In this document: positions 54,276-64,000 of the stretch, one piece after another
Position numbering within the stretch: position 1 is the stretch's first letter
Layout: each line of letters starts with the position of its first letter
Assembly: GCA_026545225.1 (NCBI GenBank)
Contig: CM048848.1
Location: forward strand, 22,608,806-22,672,805
DNA from: Cornus controversa
Taxonomy: Eukaryota; Streptophyta; Magnoliopsida; Cornales; Cornaceae
Direction: 5' to 3'
Length of the DNA: 64,000 bases
Program-made: the position numbers and the translations under genes
The notes under the pieces: model-generated
What the model saw: the letters and a program-made list of their open reading frames with translations, nothing else
Databases searched by the model: none
What the model was told of the DNA's origin: nothing

Positions 54276-55382
54276 ACAACAACCGAAAGAACATATTATT
54301 TAAGTTGTTTAGATAAAAACAGAAATTTAAAAAATTCTCCATCAGACTTATACCCCACAATTTAAAATGCATGTGTGCGAATTTGTGCGGTTAAGGACAA
54401 ATTTAGTGCAAGAACAATACATGCTCATATTTGGACAAAAATGTAGACCGTTCTAGCCTACTATATAGCTTGCAAAAGTGCGGGTATTTACAATGTTAAA
54501 GTTCTTAACTACCTACTGCATTTACCTCGGACATTTATTCGAATGATCTTCCTTTAAAAAGCAAGACATCATAGCAAGCATGCAAAAATATCAAGAAGAC
54601 TGCTCTACAATGACACTCAATACTAAGACTGAACATTGCATGCATATGCAAGTGGTATAGCATACCGCACCCCCAAACTTATATGCAACATTGTCCTCAA
54701 TGTTTGGACAAGAAAAACAAGGAAAGAAGTTTCCGGGATTGCAGAATGCGACAAAAATGGTATTCCACAGTAGCGGTCATCCTACAAATAAGAAAAACCT
54801 GCACAGAACACCAACTGGATACCACGAGCATTAAAAGGAACAAAAAGTATATGAAAAGAACATAATGAAATAATAATGCACAAACGGACAATGTCAAGAT
54901 CACTGCATATCTAAGGGTCTGAACTGGTGTTTCCCACTTGTCTAAGAGGTGTATGCGATAAGATATTGACTATCCAGGCACACTAACGTATAGCATGCAA
55001 AGGGGCTGCCTTTCTTTATTACCGCCATACTGCGTTGAAGCAATCTCAACAGTATTGGGAATTTAAACCAGGCGGTAATAAACGGAAATCATCAACTGAA
55101 TCGCATATAACAATTAGGCAAGTGGTACTACATACATAGTCAAAGTATAGAGAACAGATATATTGACAGAAAGTAAAAATAAAGACAGGAAAGATAACAC
55201 ATGGTATAACAGAAAAGATAAATGTATTCCATAAATATGAAAATGAGTTTAGTACAAAGTGTACATGCATCTGGAATACTCATAAAAAACTAAAAAGGAA
55301 AGAAAACATGGCCAACATGGCCTATCAAACATAAAGAAAGAAAAATACAGAAAGTAAAGCATAAAGGACAAATAAAAGCAGC
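53612..55382 (-). other. Long 3' untranslated region of D
   Basis: About 1.8 kb with a 25-base T run (54251-54275) and an internal PPT-hairpin unit (54668-54702). No supported gene is seen. Confidence 0.7.
54668..54702 (-). promoter_or_regulatory. Internal polypurine-tract-like unit with hairpin (D)
   Basis: On the minus strand AACATTG-AGGA-CAATGTT in its longest form, then TAAGTTTGGGGGTGCGG. Homologous to 9169-9203 and 21969-22003. Confidence 0.6.
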
Positions 55383-56540
55383 TACTCGAGGGCGGGTGGT
55401 GGTGGTGGTGGCTCGGTGGGAGTAGAGGTGGAGGGGGAAGCTCGTCCGGCAAGCAGGAACTACAGGTCCTACCGGAAGGTACGGAACTCGTCTAAAATAG
55501 CCCTCTGACCCTGTGCCAGAGATGAAATGTCTGTCCGAATGCCTACCAGCTGACTCTGCGTCACCTGGACATGCTCGTCAAAACCCTGCTGGAGCCGCTC
55601 TACATCAGCCACCAGGCAGGAGTAGCCTGTCGCTAGGATGTCATGCCACTCTGCAGTAATATCCATCGCCTCCTCCTCCATCTCCTCATCATCGGACCCA
55701 TCCCCTGCAGGCTCTCCCTCATCCATCTCCACCGGGGCATCCATATCTACATCGTCTGGTGGATCACCCTGGTGGTCCTGTCGCTCTAAGTGTCGCCTCA
55801 CCCGCTCCTAATGAGTAGATGTGAAGCGGGTGGGCGGTGCCAACTGAATGTCAGTATTACTGACTGGTATACTGGCACTACTGAGAAAAGCTGCGACCAG
55901 GAAAGGAAAGGGAAGCCATCAACTCGCTGCTCGTCACATCCTCTTATTGACGAGGCCGTCCCAGACCTTGAACATCTGCCCCCATACCAGCGACGGGACA
56001 GAAAACCACGTGCCCGTGTGGAAAGCATAGAGGCAACGGAGGAGGTCGCCTCTGCGCTCTGCCACGTGCTGCAGGGGACACGCGTTCTTGATGAGAACGG
56101 TGTCCAGGAACCATAATCTGCTCGGGCACATCGATTTGGACGTGCAATTGTGACTGGGCGTGGTAAACGCCCCGCCACACATGTCCATCACGATGGAGAA
56201 CAGTGTCGAGTCTGCTGGAAGGGTGGCCCTGTAAAGCGGTCGACCGTCCTGGTCAACCATATCTGGCAGCTGCTGGTGAGGGATGCCGAGCATCTGCGCA
56301 ATCTGGCTCGGCGTAATCGTAATTGTTGTGGTGCCCACGACCGTCTCTAATGTGTTCGGCGCTGTGCAGGAGTAAGTCATGCGCTCGTAGAAGACCTGCA
56401 CTAAGCGCTCGTGTGCCACGTCAGTGGGAGGCACACACAATCGGTCGAGGCAATGCCTCCTGAGCTCGGTGACAGTCCATGCGCTGTCGGGACGCGTCTC
56501 GAACTCTCTCAAGTCAAAAATCTGCTCCGGGTGAAACTTC
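55383..56540 (-). pseudogene. Athila-type third ORF, broken (element D)
   Basis: The homologue of the intact ORF at 22675-23922. The start MARVKNAAG and the following codons are missing through a deletion near 56570, compared with B. Recognisable parts are 56512-55934 (CVPPTDVAHERLVQVFYERM, MLGIPHQQLPDMV) and 55801-55469 (acidic stretch and coiled coil DVERLQQGFDEHVQV). A break falls between them, and stops fall in the C-terminal FRQDLQFLF region (CAG to TAG). The splice acceptor just upstream is retained. Confidence 0.82.
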
Positions 56541-56578
56541 CGAGACCGGAAGGCTCACCCGGGCACGTCTCGAACAGT

Positions 56579-56977
56579 CTGCACTTTATTCCAAAAATTA
56601 CGTAAATAAAAGATAAAAGAAGAGGAATACTAAACTAAGAATAAACTAAAAGAAGAGAGAAAAAAAAATGAAAATGAGGTCCTAGGCCATGGTGCTGACA
56701 CATGTATTCAAAAGAATTCGATCTCAAAGAGGTAGCTTGAGCGGATGCAACCGAAACGATGGGTCGTGGTTGCAAACCGTACAATAAGCATTCGAAGCAA
56801 AAAAATGTAATATCTCACCCGTACATGCATTCCTACCCCCCCCGAAACCCGTAAAATCTCATTACGAATATCGCAAATGCACCCATCCAACCCAACATCA
56901 ATTGTCTATGTTTATTACGCCGTAAAACTATCAAAAAGAGCGAGAAAGTACGCAAAATGTAGCCATACATTATTTAC
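56579..56977 (-). other. Putative intron in the ORF3 leader of D
   Basis: Donor TTGAG|GTAAATAAT and acceptor AAAGTGCAG|ACTG, at positions equivalent to those in B. Confidence 0.5.
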
Positions 56978-57200
56978 CTCAAGGTGAAGATGATGAACGG
57001 CACACAAAGACGAAAACCCAACTCGCAGTCGCGAAGAGAAGAGCGTACGAGTGCTAGCGGCGATCTCGGACTATGTCGAACGGCGGTGGCTGATCGGGGA
57101 TGGTAGATCAAGTGCGTGACAGTGCTCGGAGAAAACCTTGAATCACTCGGAGAAGAGAAGAAGTCGGATGGTCTTTTGAAATGAAAGGGAAGCCCAACGG

Positions 57201-57208
57201 TTTAAATA
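57201..57208 (-). promoter_or_regulatory. Internal TATA-like box upstream of ORF3 (D)
   Basis: On the minus strand TATTTAAA, with CACGTG (57220-57225) just upstream and the palindrome array starting at 57239, as in B. Confidence 0.5.
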
Positions 57209-57238
57209 CTAATTTGGCTCACGTGCAGGCATCGCGTG

Positions 57239-57656
57239 CATCTCGATTGATCGAGATGTGCATCTCGATCAATCGAGATTTCGATTGATCAAAATACCAC
57301 TTCGATCAATTGAGATCAGCCTCGCTCAATCGAGATCTACTTCGATGAATCGAGATTTTTCCTTCGATCAATCGAGATTTATTTAATGAATCGAGATTTT
57401 ATTTCGATCGATCGAGACCTTACTTTGATTAATCGAGATTTTATTTTGATCAATCGAAATCCCATTTCGATCAATCAAAATTTTAATCGATCGAGGACCT
57501 ATCGAAGTGCTATCGAAGAATACTACCTCTCGGGACTTTGGATTTGGCAACTCTCTACAATATCTCGATCAATCGAGACTAAGATCTCGATCAATTGAAA
57601 TCTCGATTGATCAAAATCTCGATTGATCGAGATCTTGGTTTCGATCAATCGAGATG
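57239..57656. repeat. Palindrome array between pol and ORF3 (D, GAGAT type)
   Basis: The longest spacer array of the window, 57239-57495 and 57562-57656, mostly tctcgat(tg/ca)atcgaga with several degenerate units. The flanks 56978-57200 and 57657-57811 show no gene. Confidence 0.9.
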
Positions 57657-57811
57657 CTTAAAAACAGCCAGCTTAAGTTAAGCTTCATGGACTTGGGTTT
57701 TTGGGACTTAGATACAAAACCTACTTTGGATTAAAAAGGGACATCATGGAAGCATGATAGCTACCATGGCTACGCCACCTTACACGTCTATGGCACGACG
57801 TCCGGATCAGC

Positions 57812-60800
57812 TCACGAGTCAAAATATACAGGATCCGTCAAAGTGACGACATCCACGTATTCGGTGGTGACTTGGTCATCCACACATACTTTTAAGCGCT
57901 GCCCGTTTACTTTGAACAATGAGCCGTCTTTCAAGTCCTTCAATTCCACCACTCTATGGGGAGCGACGGAATTAACCAAAAATGGACCATCCCAACGGGA
58001 GCGAAGTTTTCTGGGAAAAAAATGGAGGCGTGAGTTGTACAACCATACTTTTTGGCCCAGCAAAAATGTTTTGACTCGAATATTACGATCTTGAAAGGCT
58101 TTGGACTTTGCCTTATAGATTTTTGCATTCTCATACGCGTCATGTCGCAATTCTTCCAATTCATTTAATTGAAGCTTTCGATTAGATCCGGCCTTTTGCA
58201 TGTCAAAATTGAAAGTTTTGGTGGCCCACATAGCTTTGTGCTCCAATTCAACCGGAAGATGGCACGCTTTGTCATAAACCAACCGGTAAGGTGACATTTC
58301 AATAGGAGTTTTATATGCGGTTCGGTATGCCCATAATACATCATTTAGTCGCAATGACCAATCTTTCCGGTCAGGCTGAACAGTTTTCTCAAGAATGTTC
58401 TTAATCTCCCTATTGGATACCTCTACTTGGCCACTAGTTTGAGGATGGTATGGAGTGGCGACTTTGTGTGTGACAAAGTATTTGGTAAGCAAGGTTCGAA
58501 GGAACCGGTTATAGAAATGTTTACCTCCGTCACTGATGATGGCCCGAGGCGTACCAAACCGGCTAAAAATATTAGCTTGAATGAACTTAACCACGACTGC
58601 GTGATCATTGGTTTTGGTAGCAACGGCCTCTATCCACTTAGATACGTAGTCCACCGCCACAAGTATGTACTCATGACCAATAGAGGGTGGAAATGGTCCC
58701 ATGAAGTCAATGCCCCACACATTAAATATCTCAATAATAAGAATAGGGTTAAGAGGCATCATGTCCTTCTGAGACATCGCGCTGAGGCGCTGACATCGCT
58801 CACAAGAGCGGCAGAATGAATATGCATCCCGATGAAGTGTTGGCCAGAAAAATCCGCATTGAAGAATTTTTGCTGCGGTTTTCTTAGCACTAAAGTGTCC
58901 CCCACAAGCGAGTGTATGACAAAATTTGAGAATGCTTTGGAATTCACTGTTGGGTACACACTTACGAATTATTTGATCGGGGCAATATTTGAACAATTGA
59001 GGATCGTCCCAATAATATGATCGTGATTGGGAGAGGAAACGATCCTTCTCTTGCTTGGTCCAAGAAGATGGTATTTTACCGGTTGCCAAGTAATTAACCA
59101 CATCCACATACCAAGGGATACTCTCTTGAGAGATGACAAAGAGTTGTTCGTCCGGGAAGGATTCACAAACTGGAGTGGAATTATGGAGGGATTCAACAAG
59201 AATTCTAGAAATGTGGTCAGCCACCACATTTTCTATTCCCTTTTTGTCTCTAATCTCAAAATTGAACTCTTGCAACAAGAGTATCCATCGGATCAACCTA
59301 GGCTTGGTGTCCTTTTTGGCCAAAAGATGCCGGAGGGCAGCATGGTCCGAATAGACAATGACCTTTGAACCTAATAAATAAGCTCGAAACTTGTCTAATG
59401 CAAATACTACCGCAAGTAACTCTTTTTCCGTTGTGGTATAATTGATTTGAGCCTCGGAAAGGGTTTTACTTGCATAGTGGATGACATGTGGCAGTTTGTC
59501 TACTCGTTTCCCTAAGACCGCACCCATGGCATAATCGGATGCATCACACATGATCTCAAATGGGAGAGCCCAATTTGGTGGGATTAGAATTGGGGCGGTT
59601 GTGAGCATGGTGCGGAGTTTTTCAAAAGCATTAAGGCACGCTTCATCAAAGGTAAAGCAAGACTCTTTTTCAAGAAGGTGACACAAAGGCTGAGAGATCT
59701 TGCTAAAGTCCTTGATGAAATGGCGATAAAAGCCCGCATGCCCAAGGAATGAACGAATCTCTCTCACCGTTGATGGTGGAGGAAGTTTGGAAATGAGTTC
59801 AACCTTGGCTTTATCAACCTCTATTCCTCTCTTAGACACAATGTGCCCCAGGACAATACCCTCTTGAACCATAAAATAGCTCTTTTCCCAACTAAGAATT
59901 AGGTTGGTCTCTCGACATCGTTTGAGAACACGGGATAGATTTTGGAGGCATGATTCAAATGAAGGCCCAAAAATGGAAAAATCATCCATGAACACTTCCA
60001 AGAATTTTTCCACCATATCCGAGAAGATAGACATCATACACCGTTGAAAAGTTGCCGGTGCATTGCACAACCCAAAGGGCATGCGTCTATAAGCAAATGT
60101 GTTGAAGGGACATGTAAAGGTGGTTTTCTCTTGGTCCCTTGGGTCTATAGCAACCTGATTATAGCCAGAATATCCATCTAAAAAGCAATAAAAAGATTGC
60201 CCGGCTGAATTTAATTTCTTATAATCTATGCACACTCTCCAGCCCGTGGTGGTGCGTTGGTGAACTAATTCACCCTTGTCATTTGGTTGCACCGTAATAC
60301 CTGACTTCTTTGGAACCACTTGAGTGGGACTAACCCACTTGCTATCTGAGATGGGGTAAATGATTCCCGCATCTAGCAACTTCACCACCTCCTTCATTAC
60401 AACGTCCTTCGTATTTGGATTCAATCGACGTTGTGCCTCTCTTGAGGTCTTTGCATCCTCTTCCAAGTGCATGCGGTGTATACAAATAGAAGGATCTATT
60501 CCCTTAAGATCTGCCACACTCCATCCTATTGCTTCCTTGTGCTCTTTTAGCACTTTTATGAGTTCCATCTCTTGATCATTGGTAAGATTGGAAGCAATAA
60601 TGACTGGAAGGGTCTCATTAGTGCCCAAGAAAACATACTTGAGCATCTCCGGTAGAGGCTTGAGCTCAAGTTGTGGTGGGGAAATTAGAGAAGGAGTTTG
60701 GAAAGTTTTGGACAAAGGAGGCAAGGGTTCTCTTGGAACTCTCCATTTAGGCACATCCATGATAGTATTGACATCGAGCATTGAGTTAACTTCACATATG

Positions 60801-61237
60801 GATTGCTCAATGTCAAAATCATCATAGTTGAAGTAATTTAGGAATGCCTCTAAAGGATCCTTAGAAAGAATAGAAGGAAGTGCTTCTTGAACAAGGTCTT
60901 CCACTACATCGACACAAAAGCACTCACTTTCATCTTCGGATGTGTGGTGGGAAGCATTGAAGATGTTCAAGCGGACTTTCATATTCCCGAAAGAGATGTC
61001 CATCACTCCGGTACGGTAATTAACGTAAGCGTTTGCCGTGGCCAAAAATGGACGACCTAGAATGATAGGAATATGTCGATTTGGATTTTGGACCGGTTCC
61101 GTGTCAAGGACTATGAAGTCCACCGGAAAATAGAATTTATCCACTTGAATGATTACATCCTCAATTATGCCACGTGGTTGCTTCACCGAGCGGTCGGCAA
61201 GTTGCAACACAACTGTGGTATTCTTGAGTTCCCCCAA
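57812..61237 (-). pseudogene. pol: Athila-like protease C-terminus, RT, RNase H and integrase (element D), long open frame with a deletion
   Basis: An open frame of 1,141 codons, cut from gag by a stop just upstream. Protease C-terminal part ILGRPFLAT, then RT. Relative to B, 19 codons ([14 protein letters not shown]) are missing between KLNSA and GQSFYCF at about 60205, an in-frame deletion in the RT fingers/palm that should inactivate it. FMDDF is intact. RNase H acidic residues are present. Integrase retains WGIDFMG, SDGGKH and GQVEVSNRE with the same spacing as B, followed by RWDGPFLV. The tryptophan that is an amber codon in B is intact here (GWSVADLKG). Confidence 0.9.
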
Positions 61238-61243
61238 ACCTAG

Positions 61244-63394
61244 TTATTGGTAAACTGAGAATGGAAGCAAATTGACACTAGCCCCTAAATCAAGAAGTGC
61301 CTTTTCAAAAGATTGATTTCCGATGGTGCACGAAATGGTCGGAGCACCCAGATCTTTAAATTTAGGAGGGGCTTGGTGTTGGAAAATGGAGCTTATGTGC
61401 TCAGTTAGGAGGAATTTCTTAGGAACATTATTCCTAGATTTGCGCTTTTGAGTGCACAAGTCCTTCAAGAATTTAGCATAGGAGGGAATTTGTCGAATAG
61501 CATCAAGGAGAGGGAGATTGATTTTTACTTGTTTGAAGATCTCCATCATGTCTTGGATTTTCTCTCCTTGCTTCCCAAAATGAGAAGGTTCCTTCAATCT
61601 TTGAGGAAAAGGAACCGGAGGTTCAAAAGAAGTGTCAAGATTTGGAATTGATGACGACACAACTTCACTTGCCTTTCCTTTTGGATTTAATGGGATGTTA
61701 TGCACATTTGGATTTAACAGAAACAATTTTGGATTTAATTGGGATTCTTTTGAATTTTTGGGTTGCTCTTGGAATTCCTTTCTCTCTTCCTCCCCTACCT
61801 TGGAATTGATGACTTTACCACTCCTTAAGGTGGTGATTGATTGAACTTGCTCTGGAGGAGCATTACAAGATGAAGATGATGGATCTTCAATCATATGAAC
61901 ACCCTTAGGATTAGCCACCAGTTGACTCGGCAACTTACCTTCCTCCCTTCTATTTAGGGCATTGACTAGTTGCCCGATTTGAGCTTCTAGCCTAGCCATC
62001 GATTGAGCATTGGCTTCAAGCTTAGAGATTGATTGAGAGTGAGTTTGCAATAAGCGGGTATTGGCCTCAAGATTGCTTATCACTCTTTCTTCAAAGCCTT
62101 GGCTTCTCGGAGGAGGTGGTGGTTGTTGGTAATTAGACCTTTGAGAGTAAGGTTGAGGATTTTGCCTATAATGAGGCTGTTGAGCTTGAGAAGTGAAGGA
62201 ATTTTGCCCTTGAAAAGAGGGACATGATTCTTGGGGTTTCCATGAAAAAGCCGGATGATTCTTATAACCAGCATTGTACGTGTTTGAATATGGATCATTC
62301 ATTTGTTTAGAGTATAAGGCATTCGCTTACTCTTGAGCATAATCGGGAGATTGCCCGGCAATAGGACAATCTCGCACGAAATGTGAAGTACTATAGCAAA
62401 ACGAACATCCTTCCTGATTTTGAAAAGGTTGGCTTGGAGTAGGCAGCCCATTTTTCATGATTAGGTCCATTTTTCGGGATAAGGCTTCTACTTGCATGGT
62501 AACCTCATCTACCCGTGAAATTTCATGCACTCCTCTACAAGGTTGGGTGGCCTTCCCTTTCCTAGTGGAGGAGCATTGAGCTGAATTATTGCTTAGGGTT
62601 TGAAAAAGTTTCCATGCCTCATCGGGGCTTTTCAAAAGGTATCCACCTCCACAAGCGGAGTCTATCATTTGTCTATGTTGCTCACTCACCCCATCGTAAA
62701 AACTTTGCACTAGCTGCCATTTTGGGACAGCATGATGCGGACAAGATTTAAGAAGATCTTTTAACCTCTCCCACGTCTCATAAAATTATTCTTGGTCAAT
62801 TTGGGTGAATCCGGTGATGGCTCTCCGAATATCACTCGTCTTTCCCATTGGGAAGTATTTTTTTAAGAACTCTATTTGCATCTTCGCCCAAGAATGGATT
62901 GAGTTAGGTTCTAAGGAATTGAACCAACTTCTAGCTTTATCTTTTAGGGAGAAGGAAAACATACGCAGCTTTAGATCATCCTTCGTAAAGTGTGGTACAC
63001 GAATGGTGGAACACACAGAAAGGAAGTAATCTAAGTGCCGGTATGGATCCTCATTAGGGAGACCATGGAAGCTATTAAGAAGATTGATGGTGGAGGACTT
63101 TATTTCGAATTGATTTGCCGCTACATCCGAAAATTGAATACATGAAGGTACTTCAAATGTAGTCGGAAGGTAAAAGTCCATAAGCAACTCTCCTTGAGGA
63201 GGAGGAGGTGGAGGTGGAGGTGGTTGTTCATGATTAAAAGGAGGTAGACCGGGAGGTTGTCTCTCATTTGGATCCATGTTTTCAGTCCTAGGCAATATAG
63301 GGTCCCTAGAGGTTCCTCTACGTTGTCTAAGTGTTCTTTCAAGTTCAATATTACAAGGAAGCAAAGGAAGTGACAATGACCGTCTACCTAGCAT
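61244..63394 (-). pseudogene. gag-pro: Athila-like gag-protease N-terminal part (element D), broken by three stops
   Basis: Starts MLGRRSLSLP at 63394. The same domain order as B, with three nonsense codons where B has glutamine: after DQE at about 62786, after YAQE at about 62330, and in VYQ*LGLG at about 61241. Each is CAA or CAG changed to TAA or TAG. The zinc knuckle CSFCYSTSHFVRDC is intact (about 62409-62368), as is the protease DLGAS (about 61290). No frameshift is needed to follow the frame from 63394 to 57812. Confidence 0.9.
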
Positions 63395-63657
63395 GCATTA
63401 ATAGTAGAACAACACCTCAATATGCAAAATAAACAATAATATATACAAAAAATATGAATGAACTCAAACCTACTAATTTTAGACTTTATACTCACAAAGG
63501 GTTCCAACTTTGATCCTTTTAGATGCCCGCTATGTGGTATACCTAAAATCAAGAAATTTGAGCAATAAGAACAAGATATATACAAAAGGAATGAAAGAAT
63601 TTCTAGCCTAAGAATTAAACCAGATTTAATCTTCCAAAGGCGACAATTACACCGTAG
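63395..63657 (-). other. Leader of D between PBS and gag
   Basis: About 260 bp, AT-rich, collinear with the leaders of A and B; no coding domain. Confidence 0.5.
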
Positions 63658-63675
63658 TCCCCGGCAACGGCGCCA
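63658..63675 (-). promoter_or_regulatory. Primer-binding site of D (perfect tRNA-Asp type)
   Basis: On the minus strand TGGCGCCGTTGCCGGGGA, 18 bases complementary to the plant tRNA-Asp 3' end, starting 6 bases from the LTR end. Confidence 0.88.
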
Positions 63676-63681
63676 AAATTT

Positions 63682-64000
63682 TGATGTGGCTAAACTCGAA
63701 TTATATTGTAAGCTTAATTTTGCCCTTTTTATCAAAATATAATTTAACCACTCGCAAAAGCACGAATCTTTGTAGATACGGTTCTATATAGAGGGTATCG
63801 ATCCCACGAGGACTAGTCGCAATTGTCTTAAAGAAAGATTAATTCCACTTTAATCCTAAAAATAGGTTTTTGAAATTTTGTTTATAAACTATTGCATAAA
63901 TGTAATGACAATAAAATTAAAGAGTAAAGGATGGGAGAGAGAACTAGGGTTGGTTTCCACCACTAGTCATTCACATGTTCATAAGTGTAGCAAGCATGGG
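63682..64000 (-). repeat. Right (5') LTR of D, truncated by the window edge
   Basis: tgatgtggctaaactcg through agcaagcatggg, collinear with 52198-52516 with about five substitutions. Confidence 0.95.

Larger units (their letters stand above)
52198..64000 (-). mobile_element. Athila-like Ty3 retrotransposon D, runs off the right edge
   Basis: Left LTR 52198-53573 (1376 bp); the right LTR starts at 63682 and is cut at 64000. It has the same gene order as A and B, inserted in copia RT. PBS matches the tRNA-Asp end perfectly. Gag-pro has three stops, RT has an in-frame deletion of 57 bp relative to B, and ORF3 has lost its start. In the 319 bp that can be compared the two LTRs differ at about five positions, suggesting an age similar to A and older than B. 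Confidence 0.92.

Overview
This window is a piece of a large, repeat-rich plant genome, most likely a eudicot. The evidence is Ty3-type retrotransposons of the Athila kind (gag ORF, tRNA-Asp-like primer site, extra ORF after integrase), Ty1/copia and plant L1-type LINE remnants, and a CC-NB-ARC-LRR resistance gene of the potato R1-like type. R1-like genes are best known from asterids, so an asterid is a reasonable guess; the species cannot be read from the sequence. No intact host gene is present. The only host-derived gene is a decayed resistance (NLR) pseudogene on the minus strand.

Layout. 1-3774: part of a minus-strand Ty3-type element (G) with a 5' LTR, a broken gag and two tandem arrays. 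3775-3916: a C-terminal fragment of the NLR, whose remainder lies at 33378-37596. The two NLR parts are separated by a solo LTR (X, 3917-33372, duplication ctaaa). X is split by Athila-like element A (6644-32493, duplication ggatt). A carries in its right-hand LTR a younger Athila-like element B (19431-32447, duplication atatg). The NLR is also split by a related solo LTR (S1, 34660-36088, duplication aacaa). 38725-40118: Athila-type solo LTR S2. 40119-52197: a copia element (K) interrupted by a minus-strand LINE (L, about 41591-51490). L itself contains a 3.9 kb LTR-retrotransposon remnant (Y, 42507-46398) of the same family as X, and solo LTR S3 (48868-50289). 52198 to the window end: Athila-like element D, whose right LTR runs off the edge.

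How the parts work. A, B and D share one plan, read on the minus strand: LTR, PBS matching the tRNA-Asp 3' end, leader, a single gag-protease-RT-RNaseH-integrase frame, a spacer of about 1.1-1.3 kb, an extra 3' ORF, a 1.8 kb tail and the polypurine tract. B is almost intact: one amber codon in a frame of about 1.88 kb codons, and an open 415-codon third ORF. A and D are decayed.

The most interesting signals are in the non-coding parts of this family. (1) Dense arrays of the inverted repeat ATCTCGAT-TG-ATCGAGAT occur upstream of the TATA region in the LTR and again in the pol-to-ORF3 spacer, upstream of a second TATA-like box. Element B has changed to an ATTTCGAT..ATCGAAAT version in both places. 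(2) The spacer carries a conserved splice donor and acceptor just before ORF3. (3) A polypurine tract preceded in the RNA by a hairpin is present twice, at the LTR and about 1.1 kb inside. Together these suggest an LTR retroelement with a second, internal promoter and a separately spliced ORF3 transcript.
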